From Oscillospiraceae bacterium (GTDB lineage: Bacteria; Bacillota; Clostridia; Oscillospirales; Oscillospiraceae), in NCBI GenBank assembly GCA_029009035.1, contig JAQXJQ010000099.1:1-21044 (forward strand): DNA of 21,044 bases, given 5' to 3'. A program made the translations under genes and the position numbers. The notes under the pieces are model-generated. The model did no database searches, was not told where the DNA came from, and saw only the letters and a program-made list of their open reading frames with translations. Within the stretch, counting starts at the first letter, position 1, and every line of letters begins with the position of its first letter. Shown one piece after another: positions 1 through 7,613 of this stretch.

Positions 1-971
1 TGAAGCTTCTGCTCCTTGAGAAACTCACACAGCTCCTCAAATTCCGCCTCGCCCTCGCCGGGCAGACCACAGATCAAAGAGGTGCGGATCACCACATCGG
101 GGATGGCTTTGCGCAGACGGGCAAACAGCTCTTCCAGCTCCACCTTCGTATTGCGGCGGCGCATCGCCTTCAAGATCCCGTCATTGCAGTGCTGGATGGG
201 GATGTCCAGATAGTGGACAATCTTCTTCTCGCTGGCGATGACCTCCACCAGTTCGTCAGTGATGGCCTCGGGATAGAGGTAGTGCAGGCGGATCCAATGG
301 AAGGGCAGCCTGCACAGCTCGGTGAGCAGCTTTGCCAGGGTGGTGCCGTCCTTGAGGTCAAGGCCGTAGCGGGTGATATCCTGGGCAATGACGATGAGCT
401 CCTTCACGCCGGCGTCCGCCAGTTCGGCGGCCTCCTCCAGCAGCTTGTCCATGGCCCGGCTGCGGTAGCGGCCCCGGAGTTTGGGGATGATGCAGAAGGC
501 GCAGCCGTTGCTGCAGCCCTCGGCGATCTTCAGATAGGCGGTGTAGGGCGGGGTGGTGAGGATGCGCTGACCGTCCTCGAAAGTGCGGTGGATGTCGCCG
601 AAATGCTCGGCCTTCTCCCCCGCCATCAGCTCCTCCACAGCGGCCACCACATCGGTGTAGCTGCCGGTACCCAGCATACCGTCCACCTCGGGCAGCTCGG
701 AGCGGATGTCGTCGGGGTAGCGCTGGGTAAGGCAGCCGGTGACCAGCAGCTTCTTCAGCTTTCCCTCCGCCTTCAGCTGCCCCAGCTCCAGGATGTTGTC
801 GATGGCCTCGCTCTTGGCGGAGTCGATGAAGCCGCAGGTGTTGAGCACCGCCACATCGGCTCCCTCCGGCTCTCCGGTCACCGTATGCCCCGCCTGCTGG
901 CACAGGGCCATCATCTGCTCGGTATTCACCAGATTTTTGGCGCAGCCAAGGGAAATAAATGCAATTTTCAC
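1..971 (-). CDS. rimO: Ribosomal protein S12 methylthiotransferase RimO (3' end cut by window)
   Basis: RimO is a radical-SAM enzyme that adds a methylthio group to an aspartate of ribosomal protein S12. The visible part (about 323 residues; the family is usually about 440) begins KIAFISLGCAKN, the N-terminal UPF0004 domain, with a further cysteine in LNTCGFIDSAKSEA. A radical-SAM cluster motif CSNGCAFC (CxxxCxxC) follows. The C-terminal TRAM domain lies outside the window. The ISLGCAKNLV and NTCGFIDSA signatures favour RimO over the tRNA enzyme MiaB. The start is a GTG at 971: GGAG lies 9 bases upstream, and no in-frame ATG fits better. It follows the nitroreductase by 15 bases and is probably the last visible gene of the DUF1385-prmC-recA-recX run. 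Identification is by family motifs; truncation is only due to the window edge. Confidence 0.93.
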   Translation of the reverse strand, partial: MKIAFISLGCAKNLVNTEQMMALCQQAGHTVTGEPEGADVAVLNTCGFIDSAKSEAIDNILELGQLKAEGKLKKLLVTGCLTQRYPDDIRSELPEVDGMLGTGSYTDVVAAVEELMAGEKAEHFGDIHRTFEDGQRILTTPPYTAYLKIAEGCSNGCAFCIIPKLRGRYRSRAMDKLLEEAAELADAGVKELIVIAQDITRYGLDLKDGTTLAKLLTELCRLPFHWIRLHYLYPEAITDELVEVIASEKKIVHYLDIPIQHCNDGILKAMRRRNTKVELEELFARLRKAIPDVVIRTSLICGLPGEGEAEFEELCEFLKEQKL

Positions 972-986
972 AGTTTCCTGCTCCTT

Positions 987-1562
987 TTATACCATAGTCC
1001 AGCGGCCCTCGCGGCGGAGGGGCATTTGGGGGGACTGATCCGGCCAGCCCAGCGTCACCGCAGCCACAAATTCACCCTTTCCGGGGGCAAACCGCTCCAC
1101 CAGCTCATCGCCGAATCCCATGCGCTTGGGCGCCGAGATCCAGCAGCTGCCCACGCCCTTGTCCCAGGCGGCCAGCAGAAGGTTTTCAATGGCGGCGGAC
1201 ACGCTCTGCAGCGCACCGCCCACATCGGGGTAGTCCGGCTTCAGCACAAAGGCCAGCACGCACACCGGCGCACCGCCCAGGGTGGAGAGGAAGCTCTCCG
1301 TCTCCCTGACGGTAGCGGGATTGCGCGCGAAGCGATTTTCCAGCACAGGGCGGAATTTCTCCACCGTGCGCCCCATGACCTCCCGCAGCTCCTCCAGCTT
1401 CTCCGGGGAGCGCACCACCACAAAGTGCCAGGGCTGCAGGTTGATGGCGGAGGGAGCTGCCAGCGCAGGCTCCATGATCTCCGCCAGCAGCTCGTCAGAC
1501 AAAGGCTCGCTTTTGTACTTGCGCACACTGCGTCGATTCATCAGACATTCTCTTGTCTCCAT
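987..1562 (-). CDS. Nitroreductase family protein (FMN-dependent)
   Basis: A 191-residue protein of the nitroreductase fold, which uses FMN and NAD(P)H to reduce nitro compounds, quinones or similar acceptors. It opens with METRECLMNRRSVRKYK, the typical FMN-binding 'RRSxRxF/Y' start. It continues with APSAINLQPWHFVVV, the second FMN contact, and ends with the VTLGWPDQSP stretch that resembles the family 'GYP' C-terminus. The ATG at 1562 is chosen because GGGGAG lies just upstream and because residues before it in the open frame do not look like the family. It starts 14 bases after recX and ends 15 bases before rimO, so cotranscription is likely. The physiological substrate cannot be read from the sequence. 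Nothing ties it functionally to recA-recX beyond position. Confidence 0.9.
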   Translation of the reverse strand: METRECLMNRRSVRKYKSEPLSDELLAEIMEPALAAPSAINLQPWHFVVVRSPEKLEELREVMGRTVEKFRPVLENRFARNPATVRETESFLSTLGGAPVCVLAFVLKPDYPDVGGALQSVSAAIENLLLAAWDKGVGSCWISAPKRMGFGDELVERFAPGKGEFVAAVTLGWPDQSPQMPLRREGRWTMV

Positions 1563-1576
1563 GGACACTTCTCCCC

Positions 1577-2260
1577 TCATTCTTCGCCCATATCGTACCG
1601 GCTCAGCGCGGCGGAGATCTCCTCCCAGCCGTAGCCCCGTCTGGCCAGATAGTCGGCAGTCCGTTTCAGGTTTTCGCGGGTGGGCTCCAGGCCCCGCAGC
1701 TTCTTCTCCACCAGCTTGTCGATGGCGTCGCCGGTCTCTCCGGCCCGGGCCATGGCAGACTCCCAAAATTCTTTGGGGATTCCGCGGCGGTACAGCTCAT
1801 CCCGCAGCTTCCGGGGACCGTACCCCTTCGCAGCGTAATTGCGCACGATGGCGGCGGCGTATTCCCCGTCATTCAAAAGCCCAAGCTCCTCCATACGCCC
1901 GGCCACCGCCTCAGCCTGGCTGCGCAGCTCCTCTTTTTGGCGCTGAAGGGCATCCGCATCGGGTATTTTCTCCCTCTCATCCTCCCCTTTTCGGCGGCGG
2001 GGAAGGGCGGAGAGCTTATCTGTCAATTCTTTTTTGGACATGACACGGGCGGACAGCATTTCTACTGCCCGCTCGTTCAGTTTACTATATTGCGCCGCGG
2101 CAGTCAAGGCCGCCCCGCTCTCTTCGTCCAGCTCTTTCCCGGCGTAGAGGCCCAGGGCTATCACATCCCCCTCGCCCACGCGGACCGGCGTGCCGTCCTC
2201 CAGCCAGACCAGCCAGCGGCCCTCCTTATGCCGGGAAGGCTCCAGCTTTGCGATCTTCAT
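1577..2260 (-). CDS. recX: Recombination regulator RecX
   Basis: RecX binds RecA filaments and modulates (usually limits) strand exchange. The 227-residue protein has the all-helical RecX repeats, for example SARVMSKKELTDKLSA, EELGLLNDGEYAAAIVRNYA, YGPRKLRDELYRRGIP and the final TADYLARRGYGWEEISAAL. The first 55 residues form a more beta-like N-terminal section (LVWLEDGTPVRVGEGDVIAL) that Firmicute RecX proteins often carry. A lysine- and arginine-rich linker (PRRRKGEDEREK, around residues 87-98) separates the first repeat from the rest. Its ATG overlaps the recA stop codon in an ATGA arrangement at 2257-2260, so translation is probably coupled to recA. Family and neighbour agree well. Confidence 0.93.
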   Translation of the reverse strand: MKIAKLEPSRHKEGRWLVWLEDGTPVRVGEGDVIALGLYAGKELDEESGAALTAAAQYSKLNERAVEMLSARVMSKKELTDKLSALPRRRKGEDEREKIPDADALQRQKEELRSQAEAVAGRMEELGLLNDGEYAAAIVRNYAAKGYGPRKLRDELYRRGIPKEFWESAMARAGETGDAIDKLVEKKLRGLEPTRENLKRTADYLARRGYGWEEISAALSRYDMGEE

Positions 2261-3357
2261 CCTTCAAAGTCGTCGGCGGACACATCCACAGCCCGTCCGG
2301 CAGCCTTGGCCGCGATCTGGGCCTGACGGCTCATGAGCTTGAAGGAGTTGGCTCTGATCTCCGCCTCCACCCGGTCGGCCACCTCGGGATTTTCCGCCAG
2401 ATACTTCTTCACGGCCTCTCTGCCCTGGCCCACGCGGGTCTCGCCCATGGAGAACCAGGAGCCGGACTTCTGGAAGATGTCCAGCTTGACGGCAAGATCC
2501 ACCAGCTCGCCCAGGCGGGAGATGCCCTCGCCGTACATGATCTCGAACTCCGCCTCGCGGAAGGGGGGCGCCACCTTGTTCTTCACGATCTTGGCCCGGG
2601 TGCGGTTGCCCACCACCTCGGTGCCGTTCTTGATGGCCTCCACCTTGCGCACCTCCATGCGCACGGAGGAGTAAAACTTCAGCGCGCGGCCGCCGGTGGT
2701 GACCTCGGGGTTGCCGTAGACCACGCCCACCTTCTCACGCAGCTGGTTGATGAAAATGACGATACAGTTGGTCTTGGAGATGGAGCCGGCCAGCTTGCGC
2801 AGCGCCTGGCTCATCAGCCGGGCCAGCAGGCCCACATGGGAATCGCCCATGTCGCCCTCGATCTCCGCCCGGGGGGTCAGGGCCGCCACGGAGTCCACCA
2901 CCACCACATCAATGGCACCGGAGCGCACCAGGGCCTCGCAGATCTCCAGGCCCTGCTCGCCGGTGTCCGGCTGGGAGATGAGCATGGAGTCGATGTCCAC
3001 GCCCAGAGCGCGGGCATAGGTGGGGTCCAGGGCGTGCTCCGCGTCGATAAAGGCCACCTCGCCGCCCCGCTTCTGGGCCTCGGCCAGAATGTGCAGCGCC
3101 AGCGTGGTCTTACCGGAGGACTCGGGGCCGTAGATCTCGATGATGCGTCCCTTGGGCACGCCGCCGATCCCCAGCGCCACATCCAGAGACAGAGAGCCGG
3201 TGGGAATGGCCTCCACCATGATGTGGCTGTTCTCGCCCAGGCGCATGATGGAACCCTTGCCGAACTCCCGCTCGATCTGGGCGATGGCGGTATCCAGCGC
3301 CTTTTTCTTGTCGGAGGCGGGGGCGGGGCTGTCCATGTTCAACTTCTTTTCTGCCAT
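2257..3357 (-). CDS. recA: Recombinase RecA
   Basis: RecA forms ATP-dependent filaments on single-stranded DNA, drives homologous recombination and triggers LexA cleavage. The 366-residue product is of normal length. Walker A is GPESSGKT at residues 77-84. The Walker B region (VVVVDSVAAL), the FINQLREKVGV stretch and the RecA core TTGGRALKFYSS are all present. The start ATG at 3357 has GGAAGGAAG a few bases upstream. The 80-base gap to prmC holds a weak inverted repeat around 3421-3436, with no run of Ts typical of a strong terminator. I found neither a convincing sigma-A promoter nor a LexA box in that gap. Expression may therefore partly depend on read-through from prmC, which is an inference. 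Confidence 0.98.
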   Translation of the reverse strand: MAEKKLNMDSPAPASDKKKALDTAIAQIEREFGKGSIMRLGENSHIMVEAIPTGSLSLDVALGIGGVPKGRIIEIYGPESSGKTTLALHILAEAQKRGGEVAFIDAEHALDPTYARALGVDIDSMLISQPDTGEQGLEICEALVRSGAIDVVVVDSVAALTPRAEIEGDMGDSHVGLLARLMSQALRKLAGSISKTNCIVIFINQLREKVGVVYGNPEVTTGGRALKFYSSVRMEVRKVEAIKNGTEVVGNRTRAKIVKNKVAPPFREAEFEIMYGEGISRLGELVDLAVKLDIFQKSGSWFSMGETRVGQGREAVKKYLAENPEVADRVEAEIRANSFKLMSRQAQIAAKAAGRAVDVSADDFEG

Positions 3358-3437
3358 ATAGCAACTTCCTTCCCGTCGGCGGGGCCGACCCTCATTTCCC
3401 TCTGAGTATATCTCACTTTATGTCCAATAAATCGGAC

Positions 3438-4301
3438 TTATTCTTCTGTTCTTCCCGACACCACACGCCAGTGCCCGCCGGGATCCTTCCGGCTGTCTAT
3501 CCCTGTGTAGCCCGCTTCCCTGAGGATGGCCTCCACCTGAGGGGCCTGATCCCAGCCGATCTCATAGCACAAAGCGCCCTTTTCCCGCAGCGCGGGCTTC
3601 CAGCGCCCGCTCACGGCGCGGTAAAAATCCAGGCCGTCAACGCCGCCGTCCAGCGCCATGCGGGGCTCATACTCCCGGACGGAGGGGTCCAGCCCCGCCA
3701 GATCCCCTGTGGGGATATAGGGAGGATTGCACACAATGAGGTCAAAATCACTGAGCAGCGGGGGCGGCGCATCCAGCGCGTTGACCCGGGCGGCGCTCAC
3801 ACGGCCGCTCACGCCGCAGCGGCGGATGTTGCGCCGGCAGATCCCCAGCGCCCCCTCCGACCAGTCGGCCAGCACCACGGTGGCATTGGGAAGCTGAGAT
3901 GCAATGGCAAGACCCACGCAGCCGCTTCCCGCGCACAGGTCCAGCACACGGATCTCCCCCTCCAGACCGCCGACCATCTCCAGCGCCCGCTCCACCAGGG
4001 TCTCGGTGTCGGCCCGGGGGATGAGCACATCGGGGGTGACGTCCAATGTCAGGCCGTAAAATTCCCACTCGCCCAGAATATAGGCGATGGGCTCCCCGAC
4101 CAGTCTGCGGTCCATCAGCTCCCGAAGCCGGACGCACACGCTGTCCGGCGCGTAGAAGGACATATCCCGGAGCAGCTGCTCCCTTGTCTTCTCCGCGGCA
4201 CAGCACAAAAGCTCCCGAGCCTCCAGCTGGGCCGCCTCCACCCCCGCCTTGCGAAGGGCACGGCGGGCGTCGAGATACAGGTTATTATAAGTATCCGCCA
4301 T
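3438..4301 (-). CDS. prmC: Peptide chain release factor N5-glutamine methyltransferase PrmC
   Basis: PrmC methylates the glutamine of the GGQ motif in release factors RF1 and RF2 using S-adenosylmethionine, which supports translation termination. The 287-residue protein has a helical N-terminal release-factor-binding domain (residues about 1-75). The linker motif PRADTE lies at 95-100 and SAM motif I DLCAGSGCVG at 121-130. The catalytic NPPY is at 192-195, inside VCNPPYIPTGDL, a hallmark of PrmC/HemK. Length is normal. It starts 15 bases after the DUF1385 gene ends, a common pairing in Clostridia, where these genes often follow prfA or rpmE. The start ATG gives the typical N-terminus; the upstream Shine-Dalgarno match is moderate. 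Confidence 0.95.
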   Translation of the reverse strand: MADTYNNLYLDARRALRKAGVEAAQLEARELLCCAAEKTREQLLRDMSFYAPDSVCVRLRELMDRRLVGEPIAYILGEWEFYGLTLDVTPDVLIPRADTETLVERALEMVGGLEGEIRVLDLCAGSGCVGLAIASQLPNATVVLADWSEGALGICRRNIRRCGVSGRVSAARVNALDAPPPLLSDFDLIVCNPPYIPTGDLAGLDPSVREYEPRMALDGGVDGLDFYRAVSGRWKPALREKGALCYEIGWDQAPQVEAILREAGYTGIDSRKDPGGHWRVVSGRTEE

Positions 4302-4316
4302 GTGACAAAGCCTCTC

Positions 4317-5291
4317 TTACCATCTGTCTGCGCCTTCCTCACGGGGCAGCACCTCGCTGAGGGCCGCGATTGCCACCTCGATCATGGAGTCGTCCGGCTC
4401 AAAGGTGGTAAAATTCTGCATCCACATACCGGGGGCGCGGAGCACGCGGCAGGCTCCGCCGTCGTGGGCGCCCACATAGCGGTTGAACTCATAAGTCACG
4501 CCGCAGATGATGGGCAGCAGCAGCAGGTGGAGCAGCATACGCAGGAAGGTATTCTCGATATGCAGCGGGGTAAAGATCACAATGGACAGGAAAATGGACA
4601 CGATGATGACCACGAAGAGGAAGCTGGTGCCGCAGCGGGGATGATGCCGGGGCTGAAGGCGGACATTGTCAACCGTCAACTCCAGGCCGTTTTCATAGCA
4701 GTAGATGGCCTTGTGCTCCGCTCCGTGATACTGAAACACCCGGCGGATGTCCTTCAGTTTGGAGCACAGGTACAGGTAGCACATAAAGACGGCCACCTTG
4801 AGGGCGCCTTCCAGCACCGCACGGAACCAGAGGGGCATGGTCTTCCACACCAGAGCCACCAGACCGGTGAGGGCGGTGGGCAGCAGGATGAACAGTGCCA
4901 CGGAGAACAGCACACCCAGAACGGCAGCCAGGGTGATGATGATGGAGTTGGCCTTCTCCTCACTGAAGTGCTCGCTGATCCACTTGTCCAGGCCGGTGAG
5001 TTCCTCCTCCGGCGCCGCTCCCTCGCCGGATACCTCGGCGGAGTACATCAGCGCCTTCACGCCGTTGACCATGGAGGAGCAGAACACAAACACGCCCCGG
5101 ATCAGGGGCAGAGCCTTCCATCCGGTGCGGGGTCTCACCTCGGAGGTGGTGAGGTCCAGACTGCCGTCCGGCTTGCGCACCACAATGGCCCGCTTCTCCG
5201 GCCCCTGCATGAGAATGCCCTCCATGAGTGCCTGTCCGCCGCAGGAAGTCTTGAATTTTGTCTCACAATACTGCTTCTCTTTCTTTGCCAT
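4317..5291 (-). CDS. DUF1385 domain-containing membrane protein (YqhQ-like)
   Basis: A 324-residue integral membrane protein of family DUF1385. The N-terminus carries the family opening SCGGQALMEGILMQGPEK. Several hydrophobic segments follow: roughly residues 113-150 as two helices, 158-176, and two more after residue 220. Between them lie the conserved YHGAEHKAIYCYE and RHHPRCGTSF motifs. The histidine and cysteine content there suggests metal binding, but no function is established as far as I know. The C-terminus has the usual VGAHDGGACRVLRAPGMWMQ pattern. It is the first gene after promoter 5320-5348, with an AAGGAG site before the ATG. It likely heads the transcript that continues into prmC and recA. 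Confidence 0.92.
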   Translation of the reverse strand: MAKKEKQYCETKFKTSCGGQALMEGILMQGPEKRAIVVRKPDGSLDLTTSEVRPRTGWKALPLIRGVFVFCSSMVNGVKALMYSAEVSGEGAAPEEELTGLDKWISEHFSEEKANSIIITLAAVLGVLFSVALFILLPTALTGLVALVWKTMPLWFRAVLEGALKVAVFMCYLYLCSKLKDIRRVFQYHGAEHKAIYCYENGLELTVDNVRLQPRHHPRCGTSFLFVVIIVSIFLSIVIFTPLHIENTFLRMLLHLLLLPIICGVTYEFNRYVGAHDGGACRVLRAPGMWMQNFTTFEPDDSMIEVAIAALSEVLPREEGADRW

Positions 5292-5319
5292 GGGGGTATC
5301 TCCTTAAAATCTCAGGTAA

Positions 5320-5348
5320 ATGATAGCACAGTGCAAGCGACTTTGCAA
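5320..5348 (-). promoter_or_regulatory. Sigma-A-type promoter for the DUF1385-prmC-recA run
   Basis: On the minus strand a -35 TTGCAA (5343-5348) and a -10 TATCAT (5320-5325) are separated by exactly 17 bases. A TG one base before the -10 adds an extended -10 element. The leader to the ATG at 5291 would be about 20 bases and holds AAGGAG. Confidence 0.75.
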
Positions 5349-5355
5349 GCCTTTT

Positions 5356-5373
5356 ATAGAACTTTTGTTCTAT
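5356..5373. repeat. Short inverted repeat after the histidine kinase gene
   Basis: ATAGAAC and GTTCTAT form a perfect 7-bp stem with a 4-base loop, three bases beyond the histidine kinase stop codon. On the minus strand it is followed by AAAAGG rather than a run of Ts, so it is not a classical terminator. It may only weakly separate the kinase operon from the next promoter. Confidence 0.5.
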
Positions 5374-5375
5374 TC

Positions 5376-6878
5376 TTAGGAGCTGATCTTTTTGGGCAGC
5401 CGCAGCGTGACCACGCATCCGCCACCCTCGGCATTGCCGATGTCCAGGCTTCCGCCGTGGCAGGCCACGATTTCGTCACACACGGCAAGGCCAATGCCGG
5501 AGCCGCGGACTTTGGAGGACCCCTTGTAGAACTTGTACTTCACAAAGGGCAGCTCCTCCTCGGGCACGCCGGGGCCGTAGTCCCGGATGCGGATGACCAC
5601 ATATTCCGGCTCGCCGGAGATGGACAGATCCACCACTCCGCCGGCGCCGCCGTGCTTGTCCGCGTTGTCCAGCAGGTTGCAGAACACCTGGCGCAGACGC
5701 TCCGGGTCGCCGTCGATGGGGGCGAACTCCTCCTCGCACTCGGTATAACGAAGCTCCAGACCCTTGCGGCGGAAGAACTCTCGGTAGGTGTAGGCCGCGT
5801 CCTCCAGCTCCGCCTTGATATCCACCGGCTCCACGGAGAGGTTGAACCGCCCCGTCTCGATGCGGGAGAACTCCAGCAGCTCCTCCACCATGTTGGTCAG
5901 ACGCTTTGCCTCGGACACCACGATGCCCAGGCCCTTTTTCATGTCCTCCGCGTTGTCGATCTCGCCGTTGTAGAGGGTCTCCGCCCAGCCGCTGATGGCG
6001 GTGAGGGGGGTGCGCAGCTCATGGGAGACGGAGGAGATGAATTCCGACTGGGTGCGCTCCGCCTGATCGATCTTCACCGACATATCGTTGATGGTGTCGA
6101 TGAGCTCACCGATCTCGTCGTCGGAGGTGCGCTCCATCTGGACGCCGTAGCTGCCGGCGGCAATGCGCCGGGCGGTCTCGGTGACACGGGAGACCGGGTC
6201 CACGATGGTGCGGATAAAGGAGGAGGCGTACAGGCTCATGATGACCATGATCCCCAGGCCCACACAGCTGGCCAGAAGGACCAGGTTGATGACCTGCCGG
6301 TCAATGAGGCGCATGGAGGTGACCATGCGCACCAGGCCCACCACATTTCCGTTGTAGATCACCGGCGCGGAGGAGGCCATCAGGTGATCCCCGGTGCTGG
6401 CATCCTGATAGCTTCTGGTGGTCAGTTCTCTGGACGCCAGGGCGCCCTCGATATCCGGGCTGCCCGGGCTGGAGCCGGAAATGTTCAGCAGCGAGGACAT
6501 AAGCACCCGTCCGCCCGGGGTGAGGAACTGCACCTCCATGGTGTTCTTTTCCTCAAACTGATTGACAAACTGACGGGCCGCAGAGCGGTAGGTGCTCTCC
6601 GTGTAATCCTGGAACATACCGGCGACGGTCTGGGCGCGGCTTTCCAGCGTGGCCTGCACGGTGGAGACGTAGTAGTTCCTCATGGACATGGAAAACACCA
6701 GCACCGCCACCGCCACGATGGCAAAGGTGGCCAGCAGGGTGTTGGTCATCCACCGCCGGCGCAGCACGCCGCTGTAGCGGCGCTTTTTGACCGGCTCCGT
6801 CTCCGCCATCTGCTCCGGCTTCGGCTTTTCCAGTCTGTCGCGTTTTTTGGTATGGCGCTTTTTATTTTCCTCGGGCAC
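5376..6878 (-). CDS. Membrane sensor histidine kinase (HAMP-HisKA-HATPase)
   Basis: A two-component sensor of about 500 residues. A charged, lysine-rich cytoplasmic tail (1-43) precedes TM1 (about 45-65). An extracytoplasmic domain of about 130 residues follows (67-195, dCache/PAS-like by length, not identified), then TM2 (about 196-218) and a HAMP domain (about 222-275). HisKA has the phospho-accepting His near 286 in SVSHELRTPL. The ATPase domain has the N box NLLDNADKHG near 401-410 and G boxes DYGPGV and GSGIGLAV. I chose GTG 6878 because AGGAGG sits 8 bases upstream. An in-frame ATG at 6902 overlaps the regulator stop as ATGA but has only a weak site, and would add 8 residues. It is third in an operon with the lipoprotein and response regulator. 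Signal unknown. Confidence 0.93.
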   Translation of the reverse strand: MPEENKKRHTKKRDRLEKPKPEQMAETEPVKKRRYSGVLRRRWMTNTLLATFAIVAVAVLVFSMSMRNYYVSTVQATLESRAQTVAGMFQDYTESTYRSAARQFVNQFEEKNTMEVQFLTPGGRVLMSSLLNISGSSPGSPDIEGALASRELTTRSYQDASTGDHLMASSAPVIYNGNVVGLVRMVTSMRLIDRQVINLVLLASCVGLGIMVIMSLYASSFIRTIVDPVSRVTETARRIAAGSYGVQMERTSDDEIGELIDTINDMSVKIDQAERTQSEFISSVSHELRTPLTAISGWAETLYNGEIDNAEDMKKGLGIVVSEAKRLTNMVEELLEFSRIETGRFNLSVEPVDIKAELEDAAYTYREFFRRKGLELRYTECEEEFAPIDGDPERLRQVFCNLLDNADKHGGAGGVVDLSISGEPEYVVIRIRDYGPGVPEEELPFVKYKFYKGSSKVRGSGIGLAVCDEIVACHGGSLDIGNAEGGGCVVTLRLPKKISS

Positions 6879-6898
6879 CGCGCCCACCTCCTGTCCGG

Positions 6899-7588
6899 TC
6901 ATGCGCCCCATTTGTAGCCGTAGCCCCACACCGTCATCACCCGGGAGGGGTTCTGGGGATCATCCTCCAGCTTGACCCGGAGGCGGCGAATATTCACATC
7001 CACGATCTTCAGCTCGCCGATGTAGTCCTTGCCCCAGACGGCCACCAGGATCTCCTCCCGGGAGAGGGCCTTGCCGGGATTCTCCATAAACAGCTTCACA
7101 ATGGAATACTCCACCTGGGTCAGCTTCACGGGCTTTCCGTTTTTGGAGAGGGTGCGGTTGCGGGTATTGAGCAGGAAGGGCGGCTGAGCGATCTCGTCGG
7201 TGCTCTGGGTCTGGTCGCCGCCGGTGCGGCGGTAGAGGGCGTCCACCCGGGCGGTCAGCTCCGCGGGAGAGAAGGGCTTGGTCACATAGTCGTCGGCGCC
7301 GGTCATAAGGCCGGTGACCTTGTCCATCTCCTGGGTGCGGGCCGTGAGCATGATGATACCCATTTGGGAGTTGCCCGCGCGGATGCGGCGGCAAACTTCA
7401 AAGCCGTCCATCTCTCCGGGGAGCATGATATCCAGCAGGGCCACTTTGATATCCGGGTTCTTGCGGATCTGCTCCAGCGCCTCCGCTCCATCCCCGGCCT
7501 CGATGGTCTCATAGCCGGCCCGCTTCAGGTTGATGACCACAAAGCTGCGGATATTGGCCTCGTCTTCCATGACCAAAACTTTTTTCAT
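6899..7588 (-). CDS. OmpR/PhoB-family response regulator
   Basis: A 229-residue DNA-binding response regulator, partner of the kinase downstream. The receiver domain has the acidic pair E8/D9, the phospho-acceptor D53 in VALLDIMLPG, the switch Thr in IIMLTA and the conserved Lys in YVTKPFSPAEL. The C-terminal winged helix shows the OmpR pattern LTQVEYSIVKLFMENPG, then SREEILVAVWG, NIRRLRVKLEDDP and VWGYGYKW. The ATG at 7588 has AGGAGG 8 bases upstream. It lies 25 bases after the lipoprotein stop, and the kinase follows at once, so the three genes are probably cotranscribed. Targets are unknown; autoregulation is possible but no direct repeat was recognised at the operon promoter. Confidence 0.95.
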   Translation of the reverse strand: MKKVLVMEDEANIRSFVVINLKRAGYETIEAGDGAEALEQIRKNPDIKVALLDIMLPGEMDGFEVCRRIRAGNSQMGIIMLTARTQEMDKVTGLMTGADDYVTKPFSPAELTARVDALYRRTGGDQTQSTDEIAQPPFLLNTRNRTLSKNGKPVKLTQVEYSIVKLFMENPGKALSREEILVAVWGKDYIGELKIVDVNIRRLRVKLEDDPQNPSRVMTVWGYGYKWGA

Positions 7589-7613
7589 GTTCGTATCCTC
7601 CTTACTGGGCACT

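Noticed and set aside
189..1634. A plus-strand open frame of 481 codons
   Set aside because: Antisense to rimO and the nitroreductase; low-complexity composition and no domain signature.
2248..3405. A plus-strand open frame of 385 codons opposite recA
   Set aside because: Mirror of the recA codon pattern with no recognisable protein features.
3358..3437. Possible promoter TATACT before recA
   Set aside because: No acceptable -35 at 16-18 bases and no extended -10 element, so it was not listed as a feature.
3420..6917. A plus-strand open frame of 1165 codons
   Set aside because: It lies antisense to prmC, DUF1385 and the kinase, is rich in His, Gly and Gln with no family motif, and has no ribosome site. 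Codon bias of GC-rich genes on the other strand explains it.
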